Translations under genes and position numbers: made by a program
Shown here: positions 28,368 to 35,674 of the stretch, in pieces
Layout: each line of letters begins with the position of its first letter
How positions within the stretch are numbered: the stretch's first letter is position 1
Notes under the pieces: model-generated
Told to the model about the DNA's origin: nothing
Databases searched by the model: none
What the model saw: only the letters and a program-made list of their open reading frames with translations
Origin: Parasulfuritortus sp.
GTDB taxonomy: Bacteria > Pseudomonadota > Gammaproteobacteria > Burkholderiales > Thiobacillaceae
Direction of reading: 5' to 3'
DNA: 35,674 nt
Assembly (NCBI GenBank): GCA_031291185.1
Contig: JARLJM010000079.1
Span: 1-35,674 of the forward strand

Positions 28368-28886
28368 ATGGCGACGCGTCTCATACTGCAAAAGATATTC
28401 AAGACCGGCATGGTTTCCGAACCTATGCCGGAGGCCGATCTGTCCATGCGGACCCACGAGCAGGAACTGCACGACGAGATTCTGAAGGTGTTCGGCCAGG
28501 CGGTGGCGATCCGCCATGTCGACGCCGGTTCCTGCAACGGCTGCGAACTGGAGATCCACGCCCTGGGCGGGCCGCACTACAACATCGAGGGCGCCGGCAT
28601 CAAGTTCGCCGCCAGCCCGCGCCACGTCGATGTCCTGTTGGTGACCGGCCCGGTCTCGCGCCATCTGGAAATCGCGCTCAAGCGCACCTACGACGCCACG
28701 CCGGAACCCAAGTGGGTCATCGCCATGGGCGATTGCGGCTGCACCGGCGGCATCTTCGGCGAGACTTACGCGACCTGCGGCAAGGTCGCCAACGTCATCC
28801 CGGTCGATGTCGAAATCCCCGGCTGCCCGCCGACTGCCACCGCGTTGCTGCAAGGCATTCTCGCCGCCATCCGCACTTCTCGCTAA
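28368..28886 (+). CDS. NuoB/HyfI-like small subunit with one 4Fe-4S site
   Basis: A 172-residue protein of the NuoB/HyfI/HycG family, carrying the proximal (N2-type) 4Fe-4S cluster. Ligand candidates are Cys56 and Cys59 (GSCNGCELEI), Cys123 (MGDCGCTGG) and Cys153 (EIPGCPP); all family positions are kept. Unlike the large subunit, this one looks fully functional. The ATG follows the MITE-like element by four bases, and the only Shine-Dalgarno-like sequence (TAGG) lies inside the element's terminal repeat. Deleting the element and one TTA would join this frame directly to the large subunit. No HyfH/NuoI-like ferredoxin gene follows, so the electron route to a soluble donor is missing here. Confidence 0.92.
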   Translation: MATRLILQKIFKTGMVSEPMPEADLSMRTHEQELHDEILKVFGQAVAIRHVDAGSCNGCELEIHALGGPHYNIEGAGIKFAASPRHVDVLLVTGPVSRHLEIALKRTYDATPEPKWVIAMGDCGCTGGIFGETYATCGKVANVIPVDVEIPGCPPTATALLQGILAAIRTSR

Positions 28887-28992
28887 AACCAGCAGGACAA
28901 TTTTTCAACTCGCGCAGGTTTCAGTTGCATCGGGCACATGGATATCAATATCCTTTGCACCTGTAATAAATAAAAAAACCCGCGAGATAACC

Positions 28993-31548
28993 ATGGCGAC
29001 GGCCACCCGGTCCCTGAAAAGTTTCATCCTGACGGCATCCGTGCTGACTTCGATGCTGTTTTTTGGCGGCAGCTACTGGCTGTTCACCCATATTCATCAG
29101 ACTTCGCTGCGCAAAGCCGCCGTCGAGCAATCCGGCGTACTGGCCCGGATGACCTTCCAGGCCATGAGCCAGGTCATGTTCGCCGGCTGGAACCGGCAGC
29201 AATTGCAGGACTTCGCCGCCGCCACGCGCAACTCGCTGGCCGGCACCCGTTCCAGCATCACGCTTTACAGAAGCACAACGGTATCCAGCCGCTTTGGGGC
29301 GATCGACCAGCCTGAAGGCGATGCGCTGGTCCAGGCCGCGCTGACCCAGGGCAAGATCGGCCAGGCGGTCACCCGGGACGACGTGGCCCGCTACGTGTTC
29401 CCGCTCAAGGCGGAAGCGCGCTGCCTGCAATGTCACCAGAATGCCAAGCCGGGCGACGTCCTGGGCGCCATCGATGTCCGGCAGGACATGGCCAGTGCCA
29501 TCGCCACATCCAGGCACGAATTCCTGATGGCGGTGCTCTGGCTGGCGCCCCTGCCATTCCTGGCCGCATTTCTGGTCGTCCTGCGGATCAACGCCAGCAT
29601 CGGCCGATCCATCGGCATCCTGAAAAGCCGGGTCGAACAAATCACGCGGGTGGATGACCTGCGTTTTCTGAATGCGGAACAGGGCAGCCTTGGGTTCCGT
29701 GAGTTCGACGAGGTCTTCGATCAGATCCGGCTGGTGGCCCACCGCCTGCGCACCCTGGCGGTAGACAAGGACCTGCTCGAGTTCGAGATCCGGCTGATGG
29801 AGAAATTCATCATCACCTCGGAGGTGGTGAAGGACTGGCATGAGTACGTGAAGGAACTCCTGCTCGAGATCAACCGGGTCATGGAGTCCTACGCCCTGTT
29901 CTGCATCTTCAAGGTCGAGGACGAGCTTTTCAACCTGGACATTTTCTGGCTGGGCAAGCCGAGTGACGACCAGCGTCAAGAGATGGAGGCTCGAATCCGG
30001 GGCACCCTGCTCGCCAATCCCTATTTCCGCGAGGTGACCGAGATCGTCATCAACCACACCATCGCCGATCCCTCCCGGACCTTGCAGCCGGTTTCAGCCA
30101 CCGACATGGACCTGCAAACAAAATCGCTGCTGGTCGAAACACCCAAGATCGGCGGCATCGTCGGCATCGGCGTTCAGGCCGACGAACTGGCCGACAGCAC
30201 CCGCGCCCTGGTCATGGACAGCGTGCTCTCGACCCTGCTCAATGTGGTCGGCTCGGTCAAGGCCATCCACAAATACACCAAGGACCTGGAGTACTACGCC
30301 ACCCGCGACCCGCTGACCAACCTCTACAACCAGCGCGTATTCTGGGAATTGCTGGAATACGAAATCGGCCGCGCCACCCGGCACCAGCAGCGTTTCGCCC
30401 TGCTGGTCATCGATCTGGACAACTTCAAGTCGGTCAACGACACCTATGGCCACCATGTCGGCGACCAGTTCCTCCAGGAATTCGCCGCCACCTTGCGGCA
30501 TGCCCTGCGCCTTGAGGATGTGGTGGCCCGCTACGGCGGCGACGAATTCGTTGCCATCCTGCCGGAGCTGGCCGGAGACGAGGCCTACGCCGCCGCCGAA
30601 CGGCTGGTCGCCATAGCCTCTGAAGTATTGGCCATCGCTCCCAATGGCGGCCGGGCCAAGGCCTCGGTATCGGTTGGCATGGCCATCTACCCGGACCACG
30701 CCGACAACAAAAAGGATCTGTTCCTGCTGGCCGACAACATGATGTACAAGGCCAAGGCCGAAGGCAAAAACCGCGCGGTACAACCCAACGATGCCGATAT
30801 CGCCGAAGCCTTCCGGCGCATCGGCGAGAAAAGCCAGATGGTGCTCCATGCGATCGAACAGAAGAGCGTGCAACCCTACTTCCAGCCGATCATGCACACC
30901 GGCAGCCGGCAAGTGGAGGCAGTGGAGGTGCTGTCCCGCATCCAGACCGAGCAGGGCCTGTTCGAGGCCGGCGAGTTCATCGAACTGGCCGAAAAGATGG
31001 GCGTCATCCACAAGCTGGACTACATCGTCATCGACAAGGCGCTGGCTCACATCATGGAGCGGGGCTACACCGGACTCGTCTTCATCAACCTGTCGCCGCG
31101 CGCCATGGTGCTCAACGAGTTCCTGCCCAAGGTTAAGGAAATCGTCAGCCGGCATGGCATGGAGCCCAGCCGTATCGTGTTCGAAATCACCGAGCGGGAA
31201 ACCATCAAGAGCATCTCCCTGCTGACCAAATTCGTGGCCTCGCTGAAACTGGACGGCTTCCAGCTGGCGGTCGACGACTTCGGTTCCGGCTTTTCCTCCT
31301 ACCATTACCTGAAGCACTTTCCCATCGATTTCATCAAGATCGAGGGCGAGTTCGTGCTCAACGTCTGCCGCGACGAAACCGACTCTGCCTTTGTCCGGAG
31401 CATTGCCACGCTGGCCAAGGACCTGGGCATCCGATCGATCGCCGAGTACGTCGAGGACGAAGAAGTGTTGCAGCAGATTCGCGCGGCCGGCGTCGACTTC
31501 GCCCAGGGATGGCATGTCGGCCGGCCCCAGCCGACGATCGAATTCTGA
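28993..31548 (+). CDS. Membrane GGDEF-EAL protein with periplasmic c-type haem motif
   Basis: An 851-residue c-di-GMP enzyme. Parts in order: membrane helix about 11-34; periplasmic domain about 35-175 with a CLQCH haem c attachment motif at 144-148, resembling DUF3365/Tll0287-type haem sensors; second helix about 178-197; HAMP-like and GAF-like cytoplasmic regions; GGDEF (ARYGGDEF) with I-site RLED; and EAL domain reading EVLSR in place of EALxR. FEITERE, VDDFGSGFSSY, IKIEGEF and IAEYVED are present. Metal-ligand Glu and Asp positions appear kept. ATG at 28993 was chosen over an open frame that runs back into the small-subunit gene, because the membrane helix starts right after it. It is probably a redox, oxygen or NO sensor (inference). 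Confidence 0.9.
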   Translation: MATATRSLKSFILTASVLTSMLFFGGSYWLFTHIHQTSLRKAAVEQSGVLARMTFQAMSQVMFAGWNRQQLQDFAAATRNSLAGTRSSITLYRSTTVSSRFGAIDQPEGDALVQAALTQGKIGQAVTRDDVARYVFPLKAEARCLQCHQNAKPGDVLGAIDVRQDMASAIATSRHEFLMAVLWLAPLPFLAAFLVVLRINASIGRSIGILKSRVEQITRVDDLRFLNAEQGSLGFREFDEVFDQIRLVAHRLRTLAVDKDLLEFEIRLMEKFIITSEVVKDWHEYVKELLLEINRVMESYALFCIFKVEDELFNLDIFWLGKPSDDQRQEMEARIRGTLLANPYFREVTEIVINHTIADPSRTLQPVSATDMDLQTKSLLVETPKIGGIVGIGVQADELADSTRALVMDSVLSTLLNVVGSVKAIHKYTKDLEYYATRDPLTNLYNQRVFWELLEYEIGRATRHQQRFALLVIDLDNFKSVNDTYGHHVGDQFLQEFAATLRHALRLEDVVARYGGDEFVAILPELAGDEAYAAAERLVAIASEVLAIAPNGGRAKASVSVGMAIYPDHADNKKDLFLLADNMMYKAKAEGKNRAVQPNDADIAEAFRRIGEKSQMVLHAIEQKSVQPYFQPIMHTGSRQVEAVEVLSRIQTEQGLFEAGEFIELAEKMGVIHKLDYIVIDKALAHIMERGYTGLVFINLSPRAMVLNEFLPKVKEIVSRHGMEPSRIVFEITERETIKSISLLTKFVASLKLDGFQLAVDDFGSGFSSYHYLKHFPIDFIKIEGEFVLNVCRDETDSAFVRSIATLAKDLGIRSIAEYVEDEEVLQQIRAAGVDFAQGWHVGRPQPTIEF

Positions 31549-31689
31549 TGGACGGAACCGGCATCGGACTAGTCAGGCGGGAATCCCGGAAACGACAAAA
31601 AATTAAAGATTCCGTGCCGGTTGCCGTTATGCCGGAAGCTGCACCGGCAGCGTCTCAAAGATCAAACATCAAACCTATAGGAGATTGTC

Positions 31690-32139
31690 ATGCGTATGTC
31701 CCTCGCCCGCGCCTTCCCCCTGATGGCTTTCCTGCTGACCGCGGCGCCCGTCGCCATGGCGGTGGAAGAGCTGCCCATGAGCATACCGGGTGGCACCTTT
31801 GTAACCGAAGCCAAGGGCAAGGAGCTCTTCGACAAGGGAACGCTGTTCGTCGATGCACGCGTGGCGGCCGAGTATGCCGACAAGCACGTCAAGGGCGCCA
31901 TCAACGTCATCTACAAGGAAACCTTCCCCAAGGAATCCAAGACCGCACCGACCGACAGCTTCGACATGAGCAAGCTGCCCGCCGACAAGGCCAAACCCAT
32001 GGTTTTCTATTGCAACGGCTCGCCTTGCTGGAAGGGCTACAAGGCCGCCGAGGCCAGCATCAAGGCCGGCTACAAGCATGTCTACTGGATGCGTGAAGGC
32101 CTGCCCGGCTGGGACGCCAAAGGCTACCCCACCGAGTAA
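31690..32139 (+). CDS. Periplasmic single-domain rhodanese-like sulfurtransferase
   Basis: A 149-residue protein with a signal peptide (cleavage near VAMA, residue 24) and one rhodanese domain. The domain runs from FVDARVAAEYADKHVKGAINV to the active-site loop FYCNGSPCWKGYKAA with Cys108 as the candidate catalytic residue (Cys113 nearby), and ends in WMREGLPGWDAKGYP. AGGAG lies 8 bases before the ATG. Rhodaneses carry sulfane sulfur; periplasmic ones are frequent in sulfur-oxidising bacteria. The SPCWKGYKA loop is shared with many periplasmic rhodaneses whose substrate is unknown. It lies 141 bases after the haem GGDEF-EAL gene and 42 before the chemoreceptor, all same strand. Confidence 0.9.
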   Translation: MRMSLARAFPLMAFLLTAAPVAMAVEELPMSIPGGTFVTEAKGKELFDKGTLFVDARVAAEYADKHVKGAINVIYKETFPKESKTAPTDSFDMSKLPADKAKPMVFYCNGSPCWKGYKAAEASIKAGYKHVYWMREGLPGWDAKGYPTE

Positions 32140-32181
32140 TCCCGCCTGACCTTACCCTGACTCCATCCGGGAGCTGTAATA

Positions 32182-33804
32182 ATGAAGTTGACCCTACGCG
32201 CCATGCTAATCGCACTGGGACTGCTGTCCATGCTGTCCGTGCTCATTCTGGGCGGCCTGGCCATCTATGCCGCCCGTAGCGATGCCAACCACCTGAGCGG
32301 GGTCTATGAGGGCTCGGTCGCCCCCATGGCCTTGCTGGAAGAGGTGTCCTCCGACGTCAAGGAAGTTCGTTTCCGCATCGCCGGCGTGGCGCTTGGGCAG
32401 CTCCCCACGGTGGGGTCAGCCAATCACATCAAGGAAGTCCAGCAGTCCCTGCCCCAGGAGTGGTCCCAGTTCCGTACTGCCGCCCTGTCTCAACCCCTGC
32501 CGGATGAACAGCGGAAGATGATCGACAAGATCGACTCGGGCATGTCGACCCTGAACGCGGTCATGAACAAGCTGTTGACCGCCTACAACGGCGACGACAT
32601 GGTCACCGTGCGCAGCGTCCTGGAAGACGAGTGGCCATCCGTTCACGCATCGGTGATCAAGCCGCTGGAAAAGCTGGTGCCCTATTACCGGCAAAACGCC
32701 AAGAACAGTTATGAACGCTCCCGGCTGGCGGCCGACCGGCTGACCGACATGGTCATCGCCCTGCTGGTGATCATCACCGTTCTGCTGGCCGCAATCTCCA
32801 TCTTCCTGACCCGTCGACTGGTCGGCCAGATCGCCAATGCGCAACAGGCCGTGACCGCCGTCGCCCGGCTCGACCTGACCCAGGACATCCCGGTCCAGGG
32901 GCATGACGAAGTCGCCCAATTGCTTGGCGAACTGGCAACCATGCGCAGCCAGTTGCGCGACATGGTGTCCCGCGTCCGAGAGGGCGCCGGCTCGCTCGGC
33001 GGCATGGCGCATGAACTGGCCTCTTCCAGTCGGGACGTCGCCCACGCCAGTACCGAACAATCCGAATCCGCGTCCGGCATGGCCGCTTCCATGGAACAGC
33101 TTTCGGTCTCCATCGACCAGGTCAAGGATCACGCCACCACGTCTCATGATCTGGCACAGCGTTCGGGCCGGGCCTCGCAGGAAGGCAAACTGATCATCGC
33201 CAGCGCGGCCAGCGAAATGGCCGCCATAGCCGAAAGCGCACGCCAATCCTCCGGCACGATCGCCGAACTGGGCAGCCTGTCGGCCGAAATCACCAGCATC
33301 GTCAGCGTGATCAAGGAAATCGCCGAACAGACCAACCTGCTCGCCCTCAACGCCGCCATCGAGGCCGCCCGTGCCGGCGAACAGGGTCGTGGCTTCGCCG
33401 TGGTGGCAGACGAGGTGCGAAAACTGGCCGAACGGACCTCCTCCTCCACGCAGCAGATCGGCGACATGATCGCCCGCATCCAGGGCGGAACCCAGCGCGC
33501 CGTCGAGGCCATGGAAGCCGGCGTAGTCCGTGCCACGCAAGGCGAGACGCTGGCCAAGCAGGCAGGACAATCCATAGCCGACATTGAGGCCCGTGCCAAC
33601 GACGTGGTGCAGGCGGTCAACGAGATTCACGCGGCGATCACCGAACAAAGCAGCGCCGCGCGCGATGTCGCCGCACGGCTGGAGCACATCGCACAGATGG
33701 CCGAGAGCAACTCCAGCGCCAGCCAGCAGACCAGCCGGACCGCCGAAGGCGTGTCCAGCCTGGCCAATGGTCTCAACCAGCTGGTGGCCGGTTTCCGCGT
33801 TTAA
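32182..33804 (+). CDS. Methyl-accepting chemotaxis protein
   Basis: A 540-residue chemoreceptor. A membrane helix (about 7-30) is followed by a helical periplasmic sensor domain of about 155 residues of the four-helix-bundle type, a second helix (about 190-210) and HAMP (about 212-265). The cytoplasmic coiled-coil signalling domain has the conserved hairpin tip [41 protein letters not shown]. No CheR/CheB-binding pentapeptide is seen at the C-terminus (VAGFRV). The ligand is unknown. The preceding rhodanese and haem c-di-GMP genes suggest a taxis signal linked to sulfur or redox state; this is inference from proximity. Confidence 0.94.
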   Translation: MKLTLRAMLIALGLLSMLSVLILGGLAIYAARSDANHLSGVYEGSVAPMALLEEVSSDVKEVRFRIAGVALGQLPTVGSANHIKEVQQSLPQEWSQFRTAALSQPLPDEQRKMIDKIDSGMSTLNAVMNKLLTAYNGDDMVTVRSVLEDEWPSVHASVIKPLEKLVPYYRQNAKNSYERSRLAADRLTDMVIALLVIITVLLAAISIFLTRRLVGQIANAQQAVTAVARLDLTQDIPVQGHDEVAQLLGELATMRSQLRDMVSRVREGAGSLGGMAHELASSSRDVAHASTEQSESASGMAASMEQLSVSIDQVKDHATTSHDLAQRSGRASQEGKLIIASAASEMAAIAESARQSSGTIAELGSLSAEITSIVSVIKEIAEQTNLLALNAAIEAARAGEQGRGFAVVADEVRKLAERTSSSTQQIGDMIARIQGGTQRAVEAMEAGVVRATQGETLAKQAGQSIADIEARANDVVQAVNEIHAAITEQSSAARDVAARLEHIAQMAESNSSASQQTSRTAEGVSSLANGLNQLVAGFRV

Positions 33805-33835
33805 CGGCCTTTTCCCGAAACCCACGGAGGCGCGG

Positions 33836-33841
33836 TAAAAT
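33836..33841 (+). promoter_or_regulatory. Candidate -10 box of glyA
   Basis: TAAAAT in the context GCGGTAAAATCGCG lies 32 bases upstream of the chosen glyA ATG. No good -35 is present 16-18 bases upstream, so support is weak. Confidence 0.3.
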
Positions 33842-33873
33842 CGCGCTTTCGTCGTTTTATGGGCTTTATCACC

Positions 33874-35121
33874 ATGTTCTCCGCCGACCACACCATCAAG
33901 AATACCGATCCTGAACTCTGGGCCGCCATTCAGGGCGAAACCAAGCGTCAGGAGGACCATATCGAGCTGATTGCCTCTGAAAACTACACCAGCCCGGCGG
34001 TGATGGAGGCCCAGGGCTCGGTGCTGACCAACAAGTACGCCGAGGGCTATCCCGGCAAGCGCTATTACGGCGGTTGCGAATGGGTCGACCAGGTCGAGCA
34101 GATGGCCATCGACCGGCTCAAGAAGCTGTTCGGCGCCGAAGCGGCCAACGTGCAGCCCAACTCCGGCTCACAGGCCAACCAGGCCGTGTTCATGTCCTTC
34201 CTGAAGCCCGGCGACACCATCATGGGCATGAGCCTGGCCGAAGGCGGCCACCTCACCCACGGCATGGCGCTCAACATGTCCGGCAAGTGGTTCAACGTGG
34301 TCGCCTACGGCCTCGACAAGAATGAAGACATCGACTACGCCGCCATGGAAGCCAAGGCCCGCGAACACAAGCCGAAACTGATCATCGCCGGTGCCTCCGC
34401 CTTCGCCCTGCGCATCGACTTCGCCCGCTTCGCCAAGATCGCCAAGGAAGTCGGCGCGATTTTCATGGTCGACATGGCCCACTACGCCGGCCTGATCGCC
34501 GCCGGCGTCTACCCCAATCCGGTGCCCCATGCCGACGTGGTCACCTCGACCACCCACAAGACCCTGCGCGGCCCGCGCGGCGGGATCATCCTGATGAAGG
34601 CCGAGCACGAGAAGGCAATCAACTCCGCCATCTTCCCCGGCCTGCAGGGCGGCCCGCTGGAGCACGTCATCGCCGGCAAGGCGGTCGCCTTCAAGGAAGC
34701 CGCCAGCAAGGACTTCCGGCACTATCAGGAACAGGTCTGCGCCAACGCCATCGTGATGGCCAAGGTGTTGTCCGAGCGCGGCCTGCGCATCGTCTCCGGC
34801 CGCACCGAAAGCCATGTCTTCCTGGTCGACCTGCAAGCGAAAGGGCTGACCGGCAAGGATGCCGAGGCGGCCCTGGGCAAGGCCCACATCACGGTCAACA
34901 AGAACGCCATCCCGAACGACCCGCAGAAGCCCTTCGTCACCTCGGGCATCCGCATCGGCACGCCGGCCATGACCACGCGCGGGTTCAAGGAGCGTGAGGC
35001 GGAACTGCTGGCCCACCTGATCGCCGATGTGCTGGAAGCGCCCACCGACGAGGCGGTCATCGCCAACGCGCAAGCCGAAGTCGCCAAACTGACCGCAAAA
35101 TTCCCGGTATACGGAAAATAG
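33874..35121 (+). CDS. glyA: Serine hydroxymethyltransferase
   Basis: PLP enzyme interconverting serine and glycine with transfer of the one-carbon unit to tetrahydrofolate. With the start at [10 protein letters not shown] it has 415 residues, the usual length. The PLP lysine is Lys229 in [16 protein letters not shown]. Other signatures are [34 protein letters not shown] and [11 protein letters not shown]. An in-frame ATG five codons upstream is possible, but neither start has a strong Shine-Dalgarno. The glyA-nrdR-ribD order with short spacing is common in betaproteobacteria. With folD at 14230 it supplies the one-carbon pool. Confidence 0.97.
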   Translation: MFSADHTIKNTDPELWAAIQGETKRQEDHIELIASENYTSPAVMEAQGSVLTNKYAEGYPGKRYYGGCEWVDQVEQMAIDRLKKLFGAEAANVQPNSGSQANQAVFMSFLKPGDTIMGMSLAEGGHLTHGMALNMSGKWFNVVAYGLDKNEDIDYAAMEAKAREHKPKLIIAGASAFALRIDFARFAKIAKEVGAIFMVDMAHYAGLIAAGVYPNPVPHADVVTSTTHKTLRGPRGGIILMKAEHEKAINSAIFPGLQGGPLEHVIAGKAVAFKEAASKDFRHYQEQVCANAIVMAKVLSERGLRIVSGRTESHVFLVDLQAKGLTGKDAEAALGKAHITVNKNAIPNDPQKPFVTSGIRIGTPAMTTRGFKEREAELLAHLIADVLEAPTDEAVIANAQAEVAKLTAKFPVYGK

Positions 35122-35179
35122 TCGTGAGTGGCGTGCGAGCGGGATTCCCCCTCGGCGCCCCGCTCACCACACTTGCATC

Positions 35180-35629
35180 ATGAAATGCCACTTCTGCGGC
35201 GCCCCCGATACCCAGGTGATTGAAACCCGCCTGTCCGAAGACGGCACGTCCATACGCCGCAGGCGCCGCTGCCCAAAATGCGAAAAGCGCTTCACCACCT
35301 ATGAAACGGCGGACATCCGCCTGCCCCAAGTGGTGAAGGCCAATGGCATCCGCGAGGAATTCTCCGAAACCAAGCTGCGCGAGAGCTTCCGCCGTGCCCT
35401 GCACAAGCGCCCGGTCTCGGCGCAACTGGTCGACGAAGCCGTGGCCAAGATACGCCAGAAACTGCTGACCCTGGGCGAGCGCGAAATCCCTTCCCGCGAA
35501 CTCGGCGAGATGGTCATGCACGCCCTGAGCAAACTGGACAAGGTCGCCTATATCCGCTTCGCCTCGGTCTACCGCAGCTTCCAGGACGTCGACGACTTCC
35601 GCGACGCCATCCGCGACCTCGACCAATGA
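35180..35629 (+). CDS. nrdR: Transcriptional repressor NrdR
   Basis: Zinc-ribbon/ATP-cone repressor of ribonucleotide reductase genes, 149 residues. The N-terminal zinc finger is CHFCG and CPKCEKRF (Cys3, Cys6, Cys31, Cys34), with the basic RRRRRC stretch between. The ATP-cone domain spans about 49-139 ([24 protein letters not shown]) and the C-terminus is [21 protein letters not shown]. It follows glyA by 58 bases and overlaps ribD by four bases, the usual nrdR-ribD coupling. Confidence 0.97.
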   Translation: MKCHFCGAPDTQVIETRLSEDGTSIRRRRRCPKCEKRFTTYETADIRLPQVVKANGIREEFSETKLRESFRRALHKRPVSAQLVDEAVAKIRQKLLTLGEREIPSRELGEMVMHALSKLDKVAYIRFASVYRSFQDVDDFRDAIRDLDQ

Positions 35630-35674
35630 GCTTCAGCGCCGCCGATCACGGCTTCATGGCCCACGCCCTGCGCC
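35626..35674 (+). CDS. ribD: RibD riboflavin biosynthesis deaminase/reductase, first codons only
   Basis: The ATG overlaps the nrdR stop (ATGA), and the 16 visible codons read [16 protein letters not shown]. This matches the start of the RibD deaminase domain (D-x-x-F/Y-M-x-x-A-L). The assignment also rests on the standard nrdR-ribD order. The rest of the gene lies beyond the window. Confidence 0.8.
   Translation, partial: MSFSAADHGFMAHALR

Noticed and set aside
26568-28886. Functional group 4 [NiFe] hydrogenase
   Set aside because: Both CxxC-type ligand pairs of the large subunit are replaced, no C-terminal maturation tail exists, and no maturation genes are present.
21513-28886. Respiratory complex I (nuo) operon
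   Set aside because: No NuoE/F/G/I/A/J genes are present. A HyfE-type gene and the HyfB-type C-terminal tail place it with Hyf/Ehr complexes.
28143-28886. N-terminally extended small subunit starting inside the MITE-like element
   Set aside because: The extra 75 residues come from the element and have no family similarity. The ATG at 28368 gives a normal NuoB-like start.
28807-28992. Upstream extension of the haem GGDEF-EAL protein
   Set aside because: The extension overlaps the end of the small-subunit gene in another frame. The membrane helix expected at the N-terminus follows the ATG at 28993.

Overview
The window is GC-rich, densely coded chromosome and looks like a betaproteobacterium, most plausibly a chemolithoautotrophic sulfur-oxidiser type (Thiobacillus/Nitrosomonadales-like). 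This rests on three gene orders: nadB divergent from rpoE-rseA-rseB, then mucD; lepA-lepB-DUF4845-rnc-era; and glyA-nrdR-ribD. The assignment is an inference from gene order and protein style, not from a marker gene.

Layout. Positions 1-8124 are one minus-strand array: envelope-stress genes rpoE, rseA, rseB, rseC and mucD, a small glutaredoxin-like protein, then lepA, lepB, a DUF4845 protein, rnc and the start of era. A sigma-E-type promoter precedes rpoE, and nadB diverges from it. Positions 9846-13663 (minus) hold a periplasmic binding lipoprotein overlapping a membrane PAS-PAS-GGDEF-EAL protein. Positions 13846-14126 are a Pro-Arg-His tRNA operon (minus) with a good promoter. folD, a CbbY-like HAD phosphatase and a small unknown gene follow. 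Positions 16381-19211 (minus) encode a sigma-54-dependent two-component system.

Positions 19433-28886 (plus) are the most interesting part. A sigma-54-type -24/-12 promoter, a small ORF and a SulP anion transporter are followed by a six-gene set resembling the membrane and core part of group 4 hydrogenase (Hyf/complex I-like). The 'hydrogenase' large subunit has lost all four Cys ligands of the NiFe site, and no ferredoxin-like subunit is present. This makes it an energy-converting-hydrogenase-related (Ehr-like) complex rather than a hydrogenase. Its linkage to a SulP transporter and to a dedicated sigma-54 two-component system suggests a regulated, ion-motive-force-coupled anion (possibly bicarbonate) uptake module. 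A 267-bp MITE-like element with long terminal inverted repeats and a TTA target duplication sits exactly between the large- and small-subunit genes, and its first base supplies the large-subunit stop codon.

Positions 28993-33804 (plus) carry sensory and redox genes: a membrane GGDEF-EAL protein with a periplasmic CxxCH haem motif, a periplasmic rhodanese and a methyl-accepting chemotaxis protein. The window closes with glyA, nrdR and the first codons of ribD. No rRNA, CRISPR array, phage or complete insertion sequence was seen. No stretch above 300 bases is without a called or candidate gene; the longest is about 284 bases, between the histidine kinase and the small ORF, and it is described as regulatory.
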